Positions 17,412-25,735 of a DNA stretch of 64,000 bases are shown piece after piece. Position 1 is the first letter of the stretch; each line of letters opens with the position of its first letter. The translations under genes and the position numbers were made by a program. A model generated the notes under the pieces. It worked only from the letters and a program-made list of their open reading frames with translations. It was not told the origin of the DNA and searched no databases. Where the stretch lies: the NCBI RefSeq assembly GCF_024385605.1, contig NZ_JANFOJ010000008.1:62001-126000 (forward strand), in the 5' to 3' direction. The stretch is from Sporolactobacillus sp. STSJ-5 (GTDB lineage Bacteria; Bacillota; Bacilli; Bacillales; Sporolactobacillaceae).

Positions 17412-17428
17412 TTGGCACGATACTTGCT
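17412..17428 (+). promoter_or_regulatory. Sigma-54 (-24/-12) promoter of the mannose-family PTS operon
   Basis: TTGGCACGATACTTGCT matches the RpoN consensus TGGCAC-N5-TTGCW in every fixed base. It lies 38 bases upstream of the EIIA start. This is the strongest single regulatory match in the window. Confidence 0.93.
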
Positions 17429-17465
17429 TATATAAAAGTGTACAGAGAGAAAGGAGGAGAAAAAA

Positions 17466-17915
17466 GTGGTCGCAATCGTTATTGCTACACATGGAGATCT
17501 TTCAGATGCGTTAATGGGCACTGCTAAGATGATCTTCGGAACTATTGAAAATGTTGCTCAGGTCACATTTAAACCAGGGGAAGGTATTGAAAATCTGCTC
17601 GACAAATATCAGGCAGCCAGTGAAAGCTTGGAAGATGATCACATTCTGTTCCTTGTCGACCTGTTTGGTGGGAGCCCTTACAACGCGGCGAGCCGCTTTG
17701 TTGCAAGAAAGGAAAATATGGATATTGTAACCGGCGTTAACCTTCCGATGTTTGTGGAAGTTCTCGGTAAACGCTTGGCCGGCGGAACGCTTGAGGAACT
17801 CGTACAAACAGCCAAGACTGCCGGAGCGGACGGTATTAAATCATTCAAAGAAATTTTTTCACATCAAACATTAGCAAATAGTGCCAAAGAAGACGAGGGA
17901 GATGAGTTAGGATGA
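17466..17915 (+). CDS. Mannose-family PTS EIIA component
   Basis: The 149-residue protein starts at GTG after AAAGGAGGAG. It has the EIIA-Man fold pattern with the phosphorylated His in IVIATHGDLSDAL and LVDLFGGSPYNAA, then a C-terminal acidic tail. It accepts phosphate from HPr and passes it to EIIB. Its stop overlaps the EIIB start by four bases. Operon order EIIA-EIIB-EIIC-EIID under sigma-54 matches levDEFG/manLMN systems, for mannose, fructose or glucose. Confidence 0.95.
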   Translation: MVAIVIATHGDLSDALMGTAKMIFGTIENVAQVTFKPGEGIENLLDKYQAASESLEDDHILFLVDLFGGSPYNAASRFVARKENMDIVTGVNLPMFVEVLGKRLAGGTLEELVQTAKTAGADGIKSFKEIFSHQTLANSAKEDEGDELG

Positions 17916-18403
17916 AAATTAAATGGTTACGTATTGACTCACGATTAATTCACGGACAGGTGGCAAACAACTGGGTAAACCATGTGGGTGCCGGAACGAT
18001 CATTGCAGCAAATGACAGCGCTGCCAAAGATGATTTGAGAAAAACTTTGCTTCTGCAGGTAGCTCCGGGACGAACAAAGTCCTATGTCATGACGATTGAT
18101 AAAACAGCGCGCTGCTATAAGAATCCATCCTATGAAAATTTGGATGTACTGCTGGTTGTTGAAACGCCTAAAGATGTACTTCGCCTGATGGATGCTGGTG
18201 TGGAAGTCACTCAGGTGAATGTCGGAGGAATTACCTTTAAAGAGGGCATGACGTTAATCTCTGAAGCAGTATCGGTCAGCCCGGAAGACGTTGAAGCGTT
18301 TAAAGAGTTAGACAAACGTGGTGTTAAGCTGATTCTTCAACAATTGCCGAACACAAACGCGTCTGACTTTATGAATCGGCTGAAAAGCAAAAATCTATTA
18401 TAA
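17912..18403 (+). CDS. Mannose-family PTS EIIB component
   Basis: The 163-residue protein begins MKIKWLRIDSRLIHGQVANN, with the phosphorylated His in RLIHGQV. The rest follows the EIIB-Man/Lev/Sor family (VNVGGITFKEG, KRGVKLILQQLP). It passes phosphate to the sugar carried by EIIC-EIID. It may also phosphorylate LevR and so restrain the operon when sugar is absent. Start ATG overlaps the EIIA stop. Confidence 0.95.
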   Translation: MKIKWLRIDSRLIHGQVANNWVNHVGAGTIIAANDSAAKDDLRKTLLLQVAPGRTKSYVMTIDKTARCYKNPSYENLDVLLVVETPKDVLRLMDAGVEVTQVNVGGITFKEGMTLISEAVSVSPEDVEAFKELDKRGVKLILQQLPNTNASDFMNRLKSKNLL

Positions 18404-18431
18404 AAACAAAATAGAGGGAGGGTTTTAGACT

Positions 18432-19232
18432 ATGAATACCATGCAATTTATTTTAGTTATTCTTGTAGCACTTATCTGCGGGATGGCGAGTGTGCTCGAT
18501 GAGCGCCAATTCCACCGCCCAATTGTCGCATGTACACTCATTGGACTCGTTTTAGGAGATTTGCATACCGGTATTATTCTAGGTGGTAGTCTTGAATTGA
18601 TCGCACTCGGCTGGATGAACGTTGGTGCCGCAATGGCGCCGGACGCAGCACTAGCCTCAACAATTTCAGCAATCGTTGTTATTGTCGGTCACCAATCCAT
18701 TGGTGAAGGAATTGCGATTGCTGTACCGCTTGCTGCAGCAGGCCAAGTATTAACCATTTTTGTTCGTACGATTACTGTGTTCTTCCAACATCAAGCCGAT
18801 CACTTTGCGGCTGAGGCAAATTTTCGAGGGGTTGAATGGTGTCATATAGGAGGCTTGTTCCTGCAGGGCTTACGTGTTGCCATTCCAACTGGAGCAGTAG
18901 CTGCAATTGCCGGAACTAGTCTTGTCAGCCAGTGGCTGGATGCCATTCCTCCGGTCGTTACACACGGCCTGCAGGTTTCCGGCGGATTCATTGTTGTTGT
19001 CGGGTACGCGATGGTTATTAACATGATGAAGGCACGTTCGCTGATGCCATTCTTCTTCATTGGGTTTACCCTTGCTACATTTATGACAGGCATCAACCTT
19101 GTTGGTCTCGGTATTCTCGGTGCATGTGCCGCGGTTGTCTATGTTCAGTTGAACCCGGATTTTCATGACTCAATTAAAGCTCCAGCTGCTGCCACAAATG
19201 TCGGATCCGATGACGACGATGTATTAGGATAA
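18432..19232 (+). CDS. Mannose-family PTS EIIC component
   Basis: The 266-residue membrane protein follows 28 bases after EIIB with GAGGGAGGG as RBS. Family marks are the N-terminal LVALICGMASVLDERQFHRP, GDLHTGIILGGSLELIALGW and several long hydrophobic segments. With EIID it forms the sugar channel. The C-terminus is acidic (DDDD). Confidence 0.95.
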   Translation: MNTMQFILVILVALICGMASVLDERQFHRPIVACTLIGLVLGDLHTGIILGGSLELIALGWMNVGAAMAPDAALASTISAIVVIVGHQSIGEGIAIAVPLAAAGQVLTIFVRTITVFFQHQADHFAAEANFRGVEWCHIGGLFLQGLRVAIPTGAVAAIAGTSLVSQWLDAIPPVVTHGLQVSGGFIVVVGYAMVINMMKARSLMPFFFIGFTLATFMTGINLVGLGILGACAAVVYVQLNPDFHDSIKAPAAATNVGSDDDDVLG

Positions 19233-19246
19233 GGAGGGTGAAAAAA

Positions 19247-20083
19247 ATGACAGAAGTGAAAAAAGTAGAATCGTTAACGAAAAAAGATATCATCAGTACT
19301 TATTTTCGAAGCACATTTATGCTAGGTTCCTTCAACTTCGAACGTATGCAAGCGATTGGTGTCGCGGTGACAATGATTCCGGCGATCAAACGCTTTTACC
19401 ATAAAAAAGAAGATCAGGCCGCTGCGTTGAAGCGTCACCTTGAATTCTTCAACACGACGCCATGGCCGGCATCAGCAATCTTTGGTGTTACCGCTGCTAT
19501 GGAACAAAAAAAGGCAGAAGGCGGCGACATTGATGAAGCCGCAATTACCAACGTAAAAATCGGTTTGATGGGACCGCTCGCCGGTATCGGTGATCCAATT
19601 TTTTGGGGAACGGCGCGCCCGATCCTTGCAGCTCTTGGCGCTTCGCTTGCTATGAGCGGAAGTATTCTCGGACCGCTGCTCTTTTTCTTCGGAATTAACA
19701 TCATCCGTATGTTGACGAGATGGTACGGATTTAAGGTCGGTTATACTCAAGGTACGGACATTGTTCAAGACGTTGCCGGCAACCGTCTTAAGAAATTAAC
19801 GCAAATGGCTTCTGTACTTGGTTTGTTCGTTATGGGATCACTGGTATCAAAATGGACCAGCATTAAAATGCCGCTTGTTCTTGTATCGTACAAACAAGCA
19901 GGGAAAGTCGTTGACACAACCATGCAGGGGATTTTAGATTCACTGCTTCCAGGTCTTGTTGCCTTACTGATGACTTTCGGCTGCATGTGGCTGCTCAAGC
20001 ACAAAGTCAATGCGATCTGGATCATCTTCGGTATGTTTGCAATCGGTATTCTCGGATACTGGGCTGGTATCTTCGGACTGTAA
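19247..20083 (+). CDS. Mannose-family PTS EIID component
   Basis: The ATG at 19247 is six bases after AAGGAGGGTG, giving 278 residues; an upstream GTG lies inside that site. The family signature appears in STFMLGSFNFERMQAIG, TPWPASAIFGVTAAMEQKK and GPLAGIGDPIFWG. It has a C-terminal membrane segment ending in GYWAGIFGL. EIID forms the sugar-translocating unit with EIIC. Confidence 0.95.
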   Translation: MTEVKKVESLTKKDIISTYFRSTFMLGSFNFERMQAIGVAVTMIPAIKRFYHKKEDQAAALKRHLEFFNTTPWPASAIFGVTAAMEQKKAEGGDIDEAAITNVKIGLMGPLAGIGDPIFWGTARPILAALGASLAMSGSILGPLLFFFGINIIRMLTRWYGFKVGYTQGTDIVQDVAGNRLKKLTQMASVLGLFVMGSLVSKWTSIKMPLVLVSYKQAGKVVDTTMQGILDSLLPGLVALLMTFGCMWLLKHKVNAIWIIFGMFAIGILGYWAGIFGL

Positions 20084-20160
20084 GATGGCTGATACGGTTG
20101 CGCGTCACTTGTGCATGATTCATTCATAACTTTTTTGTAAATCGGCTAGGAGGGATTTCG

Positions 20161-20538
20161 ATGTTTAACAGCTTGAAAGCATTTCTACATCCAAACAATA
20201 GACCTGAAGGCTATGTGTACAGTTCTTCAAAGTGGGTGACGATCCTAATGGTGATCGGTATCCTGCTCTACACAATCACTGACGGGTGGGGAACCTTGGT
20301 CGCCTTATCGCTTGCGGTCGCCTTACTGATCGGACGATACATGCTGGCCAAACAAGCTGCAGGAGATTTTCTTGATATGCACCAAGCCAAAAAAGGCTAC
20401 GCGAAAACAAGAAATAAAGATTATCTGCGCTTTATTAAAGCCCGCGGCGAGCAGATGCTCAATGACAACAAGGTACTCACGAAAGCTGCCAAGGAAGAAA
20501 TTCATCAACTTCTAGCCTATGCAGAAAAATATCTCTGA
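20161..20538 (+). CDS. Small membrane protein at the end of the PTS operon, unknown function
   Basis: The 125-residue protein starts at ATG with AGGAGGG upstream, 77 bases after EIID. Two membrane segments are visible at residues about 24-40 and 46-62 (VTILMVIGILLYTI, TLVALSLAVALLIG), followed by a basic cytosolic tail of about 60 residues. It is not the DUF956/ManO protein that often ends such operons, since that sequence is different. A terminator follows, so it is probably co-transcribed with the PTS genes. I do not recognise it. Confidence 0.7.
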   Translation: MFNSLKAFLHPNNRPEGYVYSSSKWVTILMVIGILLYTITDGWGTLVALSLAVALLIGRYMLAKQAAGDFLDMHQAKKGYAKTRNKDYLRFIKARGEQMLNDNKVLTKAAKEEIHQLLAYAEKYL

Positions 20539-20572
20539 TTCTTGCAGCCGGTGACGCTGCCAATATAAGAAT

Positions 20573-20611
20573 AAAAAACGTGAAGGAGCTTAGGTTCCTT
20601 CGCGTTTTTTT
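20573..20611 (+). terminator. Terminator of the mannose-family PTS operon
   Basis: AAAAAACGTGAAGGA pairs with TCCTTCGCGTTTTTTT (one G-U or mismatch), with a T tract on the right. Confidence 0.8.
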
Positions 20612-20787
20612 GCACTCGAATGGCCAAAAGAAGCGCATGACGGAGTACGATTCACCTGCGATTCTATAGAGCGTATACATATCAATTAAACGTTTACTTA
20701 ACTAATGCTTTCCTAAGCAGTGCTTGTTCCCTATGCGCAGAAGCGGTATTATATTCTAAGTTCCAAATCTAGAGGTGAGAAAGGTTT

Positions 20788-20883
20788 ATGAAGCTGACTT
20801 TATCCTGTGTGCGCACATTGATTGCTGCTAAAAACGGGAGATTTGCGCCCTTTTTTAAGCAGCGATTGCGGGATAAAGCATGA
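20788..20883 (+). CDS. Candidate 31-residue leader peptide upstream of the MFS exporter
   Basis: ATG with GAGGTGAGAAAGG upstream encodes MKLTLSCVRTLIAAKNGRFA and 11 more residues. Inside it, GCTGCT and AGCAGC (20824-20863) form a long hairpin with an internal CGGG/CCC stem and a T6 tract, which looks like a terminator in the middle of the coding region. This arrangement resembles leader peptides that attenuate antibiotic-resistance exporters, where a stalled ribosome opens the hairpin. It may instead be chance; no family match is known to me. Confidence 0.35.
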   Translation: MKLTLSCVRTLIAAKNGRFAPFFKQRLRDKA

Positions 20884-20978
20884 TCAATGTTCACTTTTGA
20901 AGATCAGGGCCAAATCAGGCGGGTGGGTTCACCAACATGCCGCAATCGCAAAAACACGAGCGATGCGGAGGATGGATC

Positions 20979-22235
20979 ATGAACGACCTGATAAAAAATA
21001 AAAATTTTGTTTCACTCTTTTTTGGACGATTAATCTCCAATATCGGTGATAGTCTCTATTATATCGCTGCGATGTGGCTTGCCTATAATTTGGGCGGCTC
21101 CGCTTTCTACTCGGGGCTTGCCGGCTTTTTGACGCTTCTCCCGGAATGTCTCTCCTTTTTAGTTGGTCCGATTGTGGATCGGATGAATCTGAAAAAAGTG
21201 CTCGTCATTCCTTCGCTTTTTCAAGGGATGCTTCTTTTGCTTGTCCCCATTCTATACATGACTCATTTACTTACGGTTACCGGTGTGCTGATCATCATGC
21301 CCTTGATCGCTTTAATTGATTTATTTCCTTATCCTGCCGAAGGTGCGCTGATTCCAAGATTGGTGAAGAAAGAGCAACTGGTTGCGGCAAATAGTGTGAT
21401 GAGCTTTTCCTATCAGGGAACGGATCTGATCTTCAGTATGTGCGGCGGCTTTCTGATTTTGTTCACTGGCGCGGTGAATCTGTATCTTATTGACACGTTT
21501 ACTTTCTTTATTGCGGCAGCATTTTTTGCGACCATACGTTTAAAGGTGTCGAATCAAATAGCACAGCCTTCATTTAATTTTTCGTCTTACCGGGCGGATT
21601 TGGCTGCTGGGTTTCGCTTTGTAATGCAACCTTTGAATCTCAGCCTGTTGCTGCCGCTTTTGGGTATAAACTTTTTCTTAAGTGCCGTACTCGCGGCCCT
21701 GCCGTCGTTCGCAAATCAGCTAGGCGGCCCGGGGAAATATGGAATTCTGCTCACCTGTTACACATTGGGATTTTTGCTTGGAACGCTGACCTCATCCTTT
21801 TTATCTCGAAAAATGACGATGGGCATAGCACTGATTTTCGGTTATGCCGGGTCCGGTATCATGTGGCTGCTGGCTGCGTGGGCAGCGGATCGTTTCTTTA
21901 TGCTTTGCTGCGTTTTTATTGTTTTGGCTAATTTCCCGGTCGGGGCAACGAATATCCTGTTCAGTACTTTTTTCCAAGTGATGCCGCCTCAGGACATGAT
22001 CGGACGTGTGTCTGCGGTTATCGAAACGCTGATTGCGGCCGCAATGCCGCTTGGAGCATTGTTCGGCGGCATAATCACACCTTGGCTAGGCAGTACGCCT
22101 CTGTTTCTCTTTCAAGGAGGGGTTGTTCTGGTCACGTCGCTGATTTGGATATTGAATAAGAAATTGCGGCAGATTCCAAGATTGGAAGAACTTAACGGTG
22201 GATCGGGTCACAAGTTGTCCGACATACCCGAATAA
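20979..22235 (+). CDS. MFS transporter (MFS_3/macrolide-efflux-like)
   Basis: The start at MNDLIKNKNF has GGAGGA upstream and gives 418 residues. About 12 membrane segments are visible. The N-terminal NFVSLFFGRLISNIGDSLYYIAAMWL and the intracellular loop VDRMNLKKVLV are typical of the EntS/Mef-like MFS_3 group. Such proteins export siderophores, macrolides or other small molecules by proton exchange. It stands alone, with a candidate leader peptide and hairpin 100-190 bases upstream. Substrate is unknown. Confidence 0.88.
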   Translation: MNDLIKNKNFVSLFFGRLISNIGDSLYYIAAMWLAYNLGGSAFYSGLAGFLTLLPECLSFLVGPIVDRMNLKKVLVIPSLFQGMLLLLVPILYMTHLLTVTGVLIIMPLIALIDLFPYPAEGALIPRLVKKEQLVAANSVMSFSYQGTDLIFSMCGGFLILFTGAVNLYLIDTFTFFIAAAFFATIRLKVSNQIAQPSFNFSSYRADLAAGFRFVMQPLNLSLLLPLLGINFFLSAVLAALPSFANQLGGPGKYGILLTCYTLGFLLGTLTSSFLSRKMTMGIALIFGYAGSGIMWLLAAWAADRFFMLCCVFIVLANFPVGATNILFSTFFQVMPPQDMIGRVSAVIETLIAAAMPLGALFGGIITPWLGSTPLFLFQGGVVLVTSLIWILNKKLRQIPRLEELNGGSGHKLSDIPE

Positions 22236-22296
22236 AACATGGACAAATCACGTGATTACGGAGGAAAAATGGGAGCTGGTCTTTTGAAGAAAGAGA

Positions 22297-22617
22297 TTAA
22301 TCGAGGTTACGCCTCACTTTAATAAATGCAACGATTTCTTTTTGTTCCTCTTCTGTGAGTGCTTCCCCATCAATAATTAAACAGCAGTTCGCTTCTTGGG
22401 GTTGGTCGAGATGAATGTTTGGTTTATAAGGCCGATCAACTAATGTATCTAGAGAAGTCTTAAAAAAATCAGCTATTTTAATCAACGCGTCAATCGGTGG
22501 CTGACGGTAGCCGGTTTCATAGCTGGCGTATGTACTTTTAGCGATTCCGAGAATATCGGCCATGTTCTGGATCGTTAATTTTTTTTTCTTTCTTAATGTA
22601 ATTAATTGATCAAGCAT
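22297..22617 (-). CDS. ansR: XRE-family repressor, AnsR-like
   Basis: The 106-residue protein starts at ATG with GGGGGAG upstream. Residues 1-60 form a helix-turn-helix (LRKKKKLTIQNMADILGIAKSTYASYETG). The IAKSTYASYETGYRQP stretch closely recalls Bacillus AnsR, the repressor of the asparaginase-aspartase operon. Divergence from the L-asparaginase gene at 22737 supports this. Between them is an imperfect dyad, GTTTAC (22637-22642) and GTAAAC (22664-22669), with ATACACGTAT inside, a plausible operator. Aspartase is not present next to ansA here. Confidence 0.8.
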   Translation of the reverse strand: MLDQLITLRKKKKLTIQNMADILGIAKSTYASYETGYRQPPIDALIKIADFFKTSLDTLVDRPYKPNIHLDQPQEANCCLIIDGEALTEEEQKEIVAFIKVRRNLD

Positions 22618-22736
22618 CCGAACACTCCCCCAGTAGTCAGTTTACCTCTAGATACACGTATAGTAAACATTTTGTTGAAAAATATGGAGAAAAAGTTATA
22701 ATGATCGTATAAAATACACAAGACGAGGAATTATTA

Positions 22737-23726
22737 ATGAAAAAAATTTTAGTTCTTGCTACAGGGGGAACGATTGCCTCAACGCCTCATCAGGATGGTT
22801 TGGCACCGGGCATGACCATTGATCAATTGGCCGGCTATTTTGAGCACAATTCGGATGTGTCCGTTGATTTTTGTGTGTTAATGAATAAGGACAGTACCAA
22901 TATGCAGCCGGAAGACTGGCTCACTTTGGCTAAGACTATTGATGAACAACAGCATCGCTATGACAGTTTTATTATCACACATGGTACGGATACCATGGCC
23001 TATACGGCAGCAGCATTGTCCTATCTGCTCCATGGACTGAAAAAAACAATTGTCATTACCGGTTCGCAGGTTCCGGTCAGTTTTAAGCGTACCGATGCCA
23101 AGAAAAATATTAAGGATGCACTGACGTTTGTGCAAAAGGCAGATCTTTCCGGTGTATTCATTATTTTTGATGGAAAGGCGATTCTTGGGACACGAGCAAT
23201 TAAAATGAGAACAAAAAGCTACGACGCATTTGAAAGTATAAATTATCCATATATCGCTTCGATTGACGACACAAAGATTCATATTCAGTTCAAACCAAAA
23301 AACGATACAGATTCATTTTCCCGGAAAATCGATATCTGTCCGGATGTCTTTTTGCTGAAAATTTTTCCGGGACTCTCGCCTGCCTTTTTCGACTTTCTTA
23401 AGAGTCATACAAAGGGCCTGATTATTGAAAGTTTTGGAAATGGCGGTCTGCCCTTCGAAAAAAGAGATCTGGTCGCTGGGGTCAGAAATTTGGTGCAGAA
23501 GGGAATACCCGTGGTTATTACGACCCAATGTCTTGAAGAAGGCCAGAACATGGACCTTTATGAGGTTGGAAAACGGGTCGAAGAGGCCGGCGGGATCACA
23601 GCCGGTGATATGAATACAGAAGCGATCGTTGCGAAGCTGATGTGGATTCTCTCGCAAACTACGGATCTATCGGAAATCAAAAGAATGCTTCAGACACCGA
23701 TCGCTCATGATTTGGATTATATTTAA
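22737..23726 (+). CDS. ansA: L-asparaginase, type I
   Basis: The 329-residue protein has both asparaginase signatures: VLATGGTIAST near the N-terminus with the nucleophilic Thr, and IITHGTDTMAYTAAALS around residue 82. Length fits the cytosolic type I enzyme and there is no signal peptide. It hydrolyses asparagine to aspartate and ammonia. Start ATG has ACGAGGAA upstream. The divergent AnsR-like repressor probably controls it. A YitT membrane protein follows after 22 bases and may be co-transcribed. Confidence 0.95.
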   Translation: MKKILVLATGGTIASTPHQDGLAPGMTIDQLAGYFEHNSDVSVDFCVLMNKDSTNMQPEDWLTLAKTIDEQQHRYDSFIITHGTDTMAYTAAALSYLLHGLKKTIVITGSQVPVSFKRTDAKKNIKDALTFVQKADLSGVFIIFDGKAILGTRAIKMRTKSYDAFESINYPYIASIDDTKIHIQFKPKNDTDSFSRKIDICPDVFLLKIFPGLSPAFFDFLKSHTKGLIIESFGNGGLPFEKRDLVAGVRNLVQKGIPVVITTQCLEEGQNMDLYEVGKRVEEAGGITAGDMNTEAIVAKLMWILSQTTDLSEIKRMLQTPIAHDLDYI

Positions 23727-23748
23727 AGCTTAAGGGAAGGCGAGTACA

Positions 23749-24603
23749 ATTAAATCTTCTTTTTTTACGATCACGATCATAATTATCGGCTCGATTCTGT
23801 ACGGTATCGGCATTAATTGGTTTCTAATTCCGGCCAATGTTTATTCGAGCGGATTCGGCGGTTTGTCCCAACTGATTGCAACAACCGTACACCAGTTTTA
23901 TCCGGCATTATCAATTTCAAATATGGTCGGTGTGCTCTACCTCGTGTTTAATATACCTGTGCTCGTTTTGGCATGGCATGCACTTGGGCGGAAATTTGTC
24001 AGCTATACAATACTGAGCGTTATTTCATGCTCTGTTGCGCTTCACTTTATTCCAAACATTGATTTTTCATCCAATGTACTTTTGAATGCCATTTTCGGCG
24101 GCATTTTTTGTGCGTCCGGGGTTGCCCTGACGCTTCGATCAGGTGCGTCAACGGGCGGGCTCGATGTGATTTCGCTGGTTATGATTCGGAAAACCAATTT
24201 TTCATTTGGCCGGATCAGCCTGAGCTTCAACGTGATGATCACGGTCATTGCCGGGATTGCCTTCGGTGTAGAAAAATCGCTGTATACATTGATCAGCTTA
24301 TATACGAATGCCAAAGTTGTCGACACCATTTATACAAGCAAATTCAAAATACAGCTCACGATGGTCATCGATGGAGACCGTCTGGATACGGTTAGGAGCC
24401 TCGTTCTAAAGCATACGAAACACGGCCTGACCTATACCGAGGCAAGAGGCGGCTACACCGATAATAAAAAACAGATCATTTATACCGTGATTACACGCGA
24501 TGAACTTCCGCAACTGGCGGCACTCATCCATCAAGCCGATTCCTCATCATTTATCACCATTCAGAATGTTGGCGAAGTGAAAGGCAAATTTTTAATGCAG
24601 TAG
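23749..24603 (+). CDS. YitT-family membrane protein, apparently with an ATT start codon
   Basis: About 284 residues. The first membrane helix typical of the family (FFTITIIIIGSILYGIGINW, then FLIPANVYSSGFGGLSQL) lies upstream of the first TTG at 23863, and the frame from the stop at 23731 contains no ATG, GTG or TTG before it. The only plausible start is ATT 23749, eight bases after AAGGCG. The rest is normal: five to six helices (STGGLDVISL motif) and a C-terminal DUF2179 domain ending VGEVKGKFLMQ. YitT proteins are of unknown transport function. A mutated start is the alternative, in which case the gene may be poorly expressed. Confidence 0.85.
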   Translation: MKSSFFTITIIIIGSILYGIGINWFLIPANVYSSGFGGLSQLIATTVHQFYPALSISNMVGVLYLVFNIPVLVLAWHALGRKFVSYTILSVISCSVALHFIPNIDFSSNVLLNAIFGGIFCASGVALTLRSGASTGGLDVISLVMIRKTNFSFGRISLSFNVMITVIAGIAFGVEKSLYTLISLYTNAKVVDTIYTSKFKIQLTMVIDGDRLDTVRSLVLKHTKHGLTYTEARGGYTDNKKQIIYTVITRDELPQLAALIHQADSSSFITIQNVGEVKGKFLMQ

Positions 24604-24670
24604 CCGTTCGCTCCTTTCCTTAGAAAAGACGGCCATTTCTGAAAGGATGACTTCTCTTTTAGAAAATATA

Positions 24671-24976
24671 CGATTTCTGCCTTGCTAGTATGAAGATATG
24701 GTCATAAGAGGCTAATTCCCAATCCGTTCTGATCGGTTGAGCGATTAGGTAGGCATCTGATCTGATAAATAGACGGAGAAATTCCGCTTAATTAGAAAAT
24801 AAGCGAAAAAAAAGCTTGAATAGACGGAAAAATTCCGCTTATCGAATCGAAAAACGTGAAAATGGAGAGTTTTGTTTTGCATAAGCGGAAAAATTACCCT
24901 TATTTACCGGCGAATAAGTGCTATGGTGCATATAAACGGAAAAACTCCGCTTATTTTACTCGATACTTAATTAAGG
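24671..24976. repeat. Long interspersed repeat, copy A (about 300 bp)
   Basis: This stretch aligns along its length with 36081-36384. Shared landmarks are ATATGGTCATAA, ATTCCCAATCCG, GAATCGAAAAACGTGAAAAT and ATTACCCTTATTTA. Inside are four variants of an ACGGAAAAATTCCGCTTA motif in both orientations, which can form small hairpins. No reading frame is conserved. It is non-coding and looks like a dispersed genomic repeat. Confidence 0.75.
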
Positions 24977-25137
24977 ATCAAGATGCTTTATAAAATAGAA
25001 CTGTCAGTTCAAGTACAAAGCTGATGATTAAAAACCGCATTTGGAACAAGGGAGCTTTCGTATGTAAAAAAATTTTCGCAAACTACGTATACGTCCTGTA
25101 TGCAACGCGAAAGCCACCGCATTCTGCGGAAGTAAGG

Positions 25138-25164
25138 ACCGGGCGCTGTCTGCCCGGTTTTTTT
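25138..25164 (+). terminator. Terminator-like hairpin 1 of 3 (ACCGGGC type)
   Basis: ACCGGGC pairs with GCCCGGT, followed by seven T. No gene precedes it in the 500 bases to the left, so it may end a small RNA or be part of a repeat unit. Confidence 0.6.
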
Positions 25165-25216
25165 GACAAGGAAAGAAAGTATATGATTTTTGCCAAAGCC
25201 AAAGGTTGTGAGCCAA

Positions 25217-25350
25217 ACGCGCAGGTGCGAGACTCCTGCGGAGCGGTTCTGTTGATCGCAGGCCAGGGGAGACCCCGCAGGTATTAGTTTGCTTGAGGAG
25301 GCTCCCGGACTGCCCACGGTCGCGCTCAGTTGATGCGAGCAACCGGAGCG
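25217..25350. repeat. Bacillales-type palindromic repeat, copy 1
   Basis: GCGAGACTCCTGCGG, GGAGACCCCGCAGG, GAGGAGGCTCCCGG and GCGAGCAACCGGAGCG occur in this order. They pair to a highly structured GC-rich element that I recall as widespread in Bacillus genomes. Copy 2 follows 120 bases later and a truncated copy lies at 42719. Confidence 0.7.
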
Positions 25351-25376
25351 TAATCAAAATCCGGCATGATTTAAGG

Positions 25377-25404
25377 ACCGGGCGCTTTTTGTCCGGTTTT
25401 TCTT
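25377..25404 (+). terminator. Terminator-like hairpin 2 of 3
   Basis: ACCGGGCGCTTTTTGTCCGGTTTTTC closely resembles hairpins 1 and 3; only this shared hairpin links the two palindromic repeats. It lies 27 bases after copy 1. Confidence 0.55.
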
Positions 25405-25475
25405 ACAAGTAAAGAAAGTATAAGATTTTACCCCATATTTAAACGAATAAACCAGTGTCTTGACCGAGAATCAAA

Positions 25476-25595
25476 GCGGAGGTGCGAGACGCCTGCGGGA
25501 TCAGCGTGCCAGCGAGACCCCGCAGATTTCTGCTTGTCTGAGGAGGCTCGCGGTGCGCCCGCGGTCGTGCTCTGTTGATGCGAGCAACCGAAGCG
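25476..25595. repeat. Bacillales-type palindromic repeat, copy 2
   Basis: It has the same order of motifs as copy 1 (GTGCGAGACGCCTGCGGG, GCGAGACCCCGCAG, GAGGAGGCTCGCGG, GCGAGCAACCGAAGCG) with compensating changes in the paired arms. The copies are adjacent, each followed by an ACCGGGCG hairpin, suggesting a duplicated unit. Confidence 0.7.
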
Positions 25596-25648
25596 ATGAT
25601 TCAACACTGTAAAGACACAAACCAATCACACACGGCTGGAGATTAAAG

Positions 25649-25676
25649 ACCGGGCGCTTTTTGCTCGGTTTTTCTT
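25649..25676 (+). terminator. Terminator-like hairpin 3 of 3
   Basis: ACCGGGCGCTTTTTGCTCGGTTTTTC, third member of the hairpin family. It protects the tetR promoter downstream from read-through. Confidence 0.55.
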
Positions 25677-25735
25677 AGAAATTTTTTTCTAATATAGGCG
25701 TTGCAAAATAAATCAGTTTGCCGTATGATATCAAT

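Noticed and set aside
20161-20538. DUF956/ManO protein of mannose PTS operons
   Set aside because: Sequence pattern is different: two membrane helices and a basic tail.
23863-24603. YitT gene starting at TTG 23863
   Set aside because: This would remove the conserved first membrane helix encoded directly upstream in the same frame.
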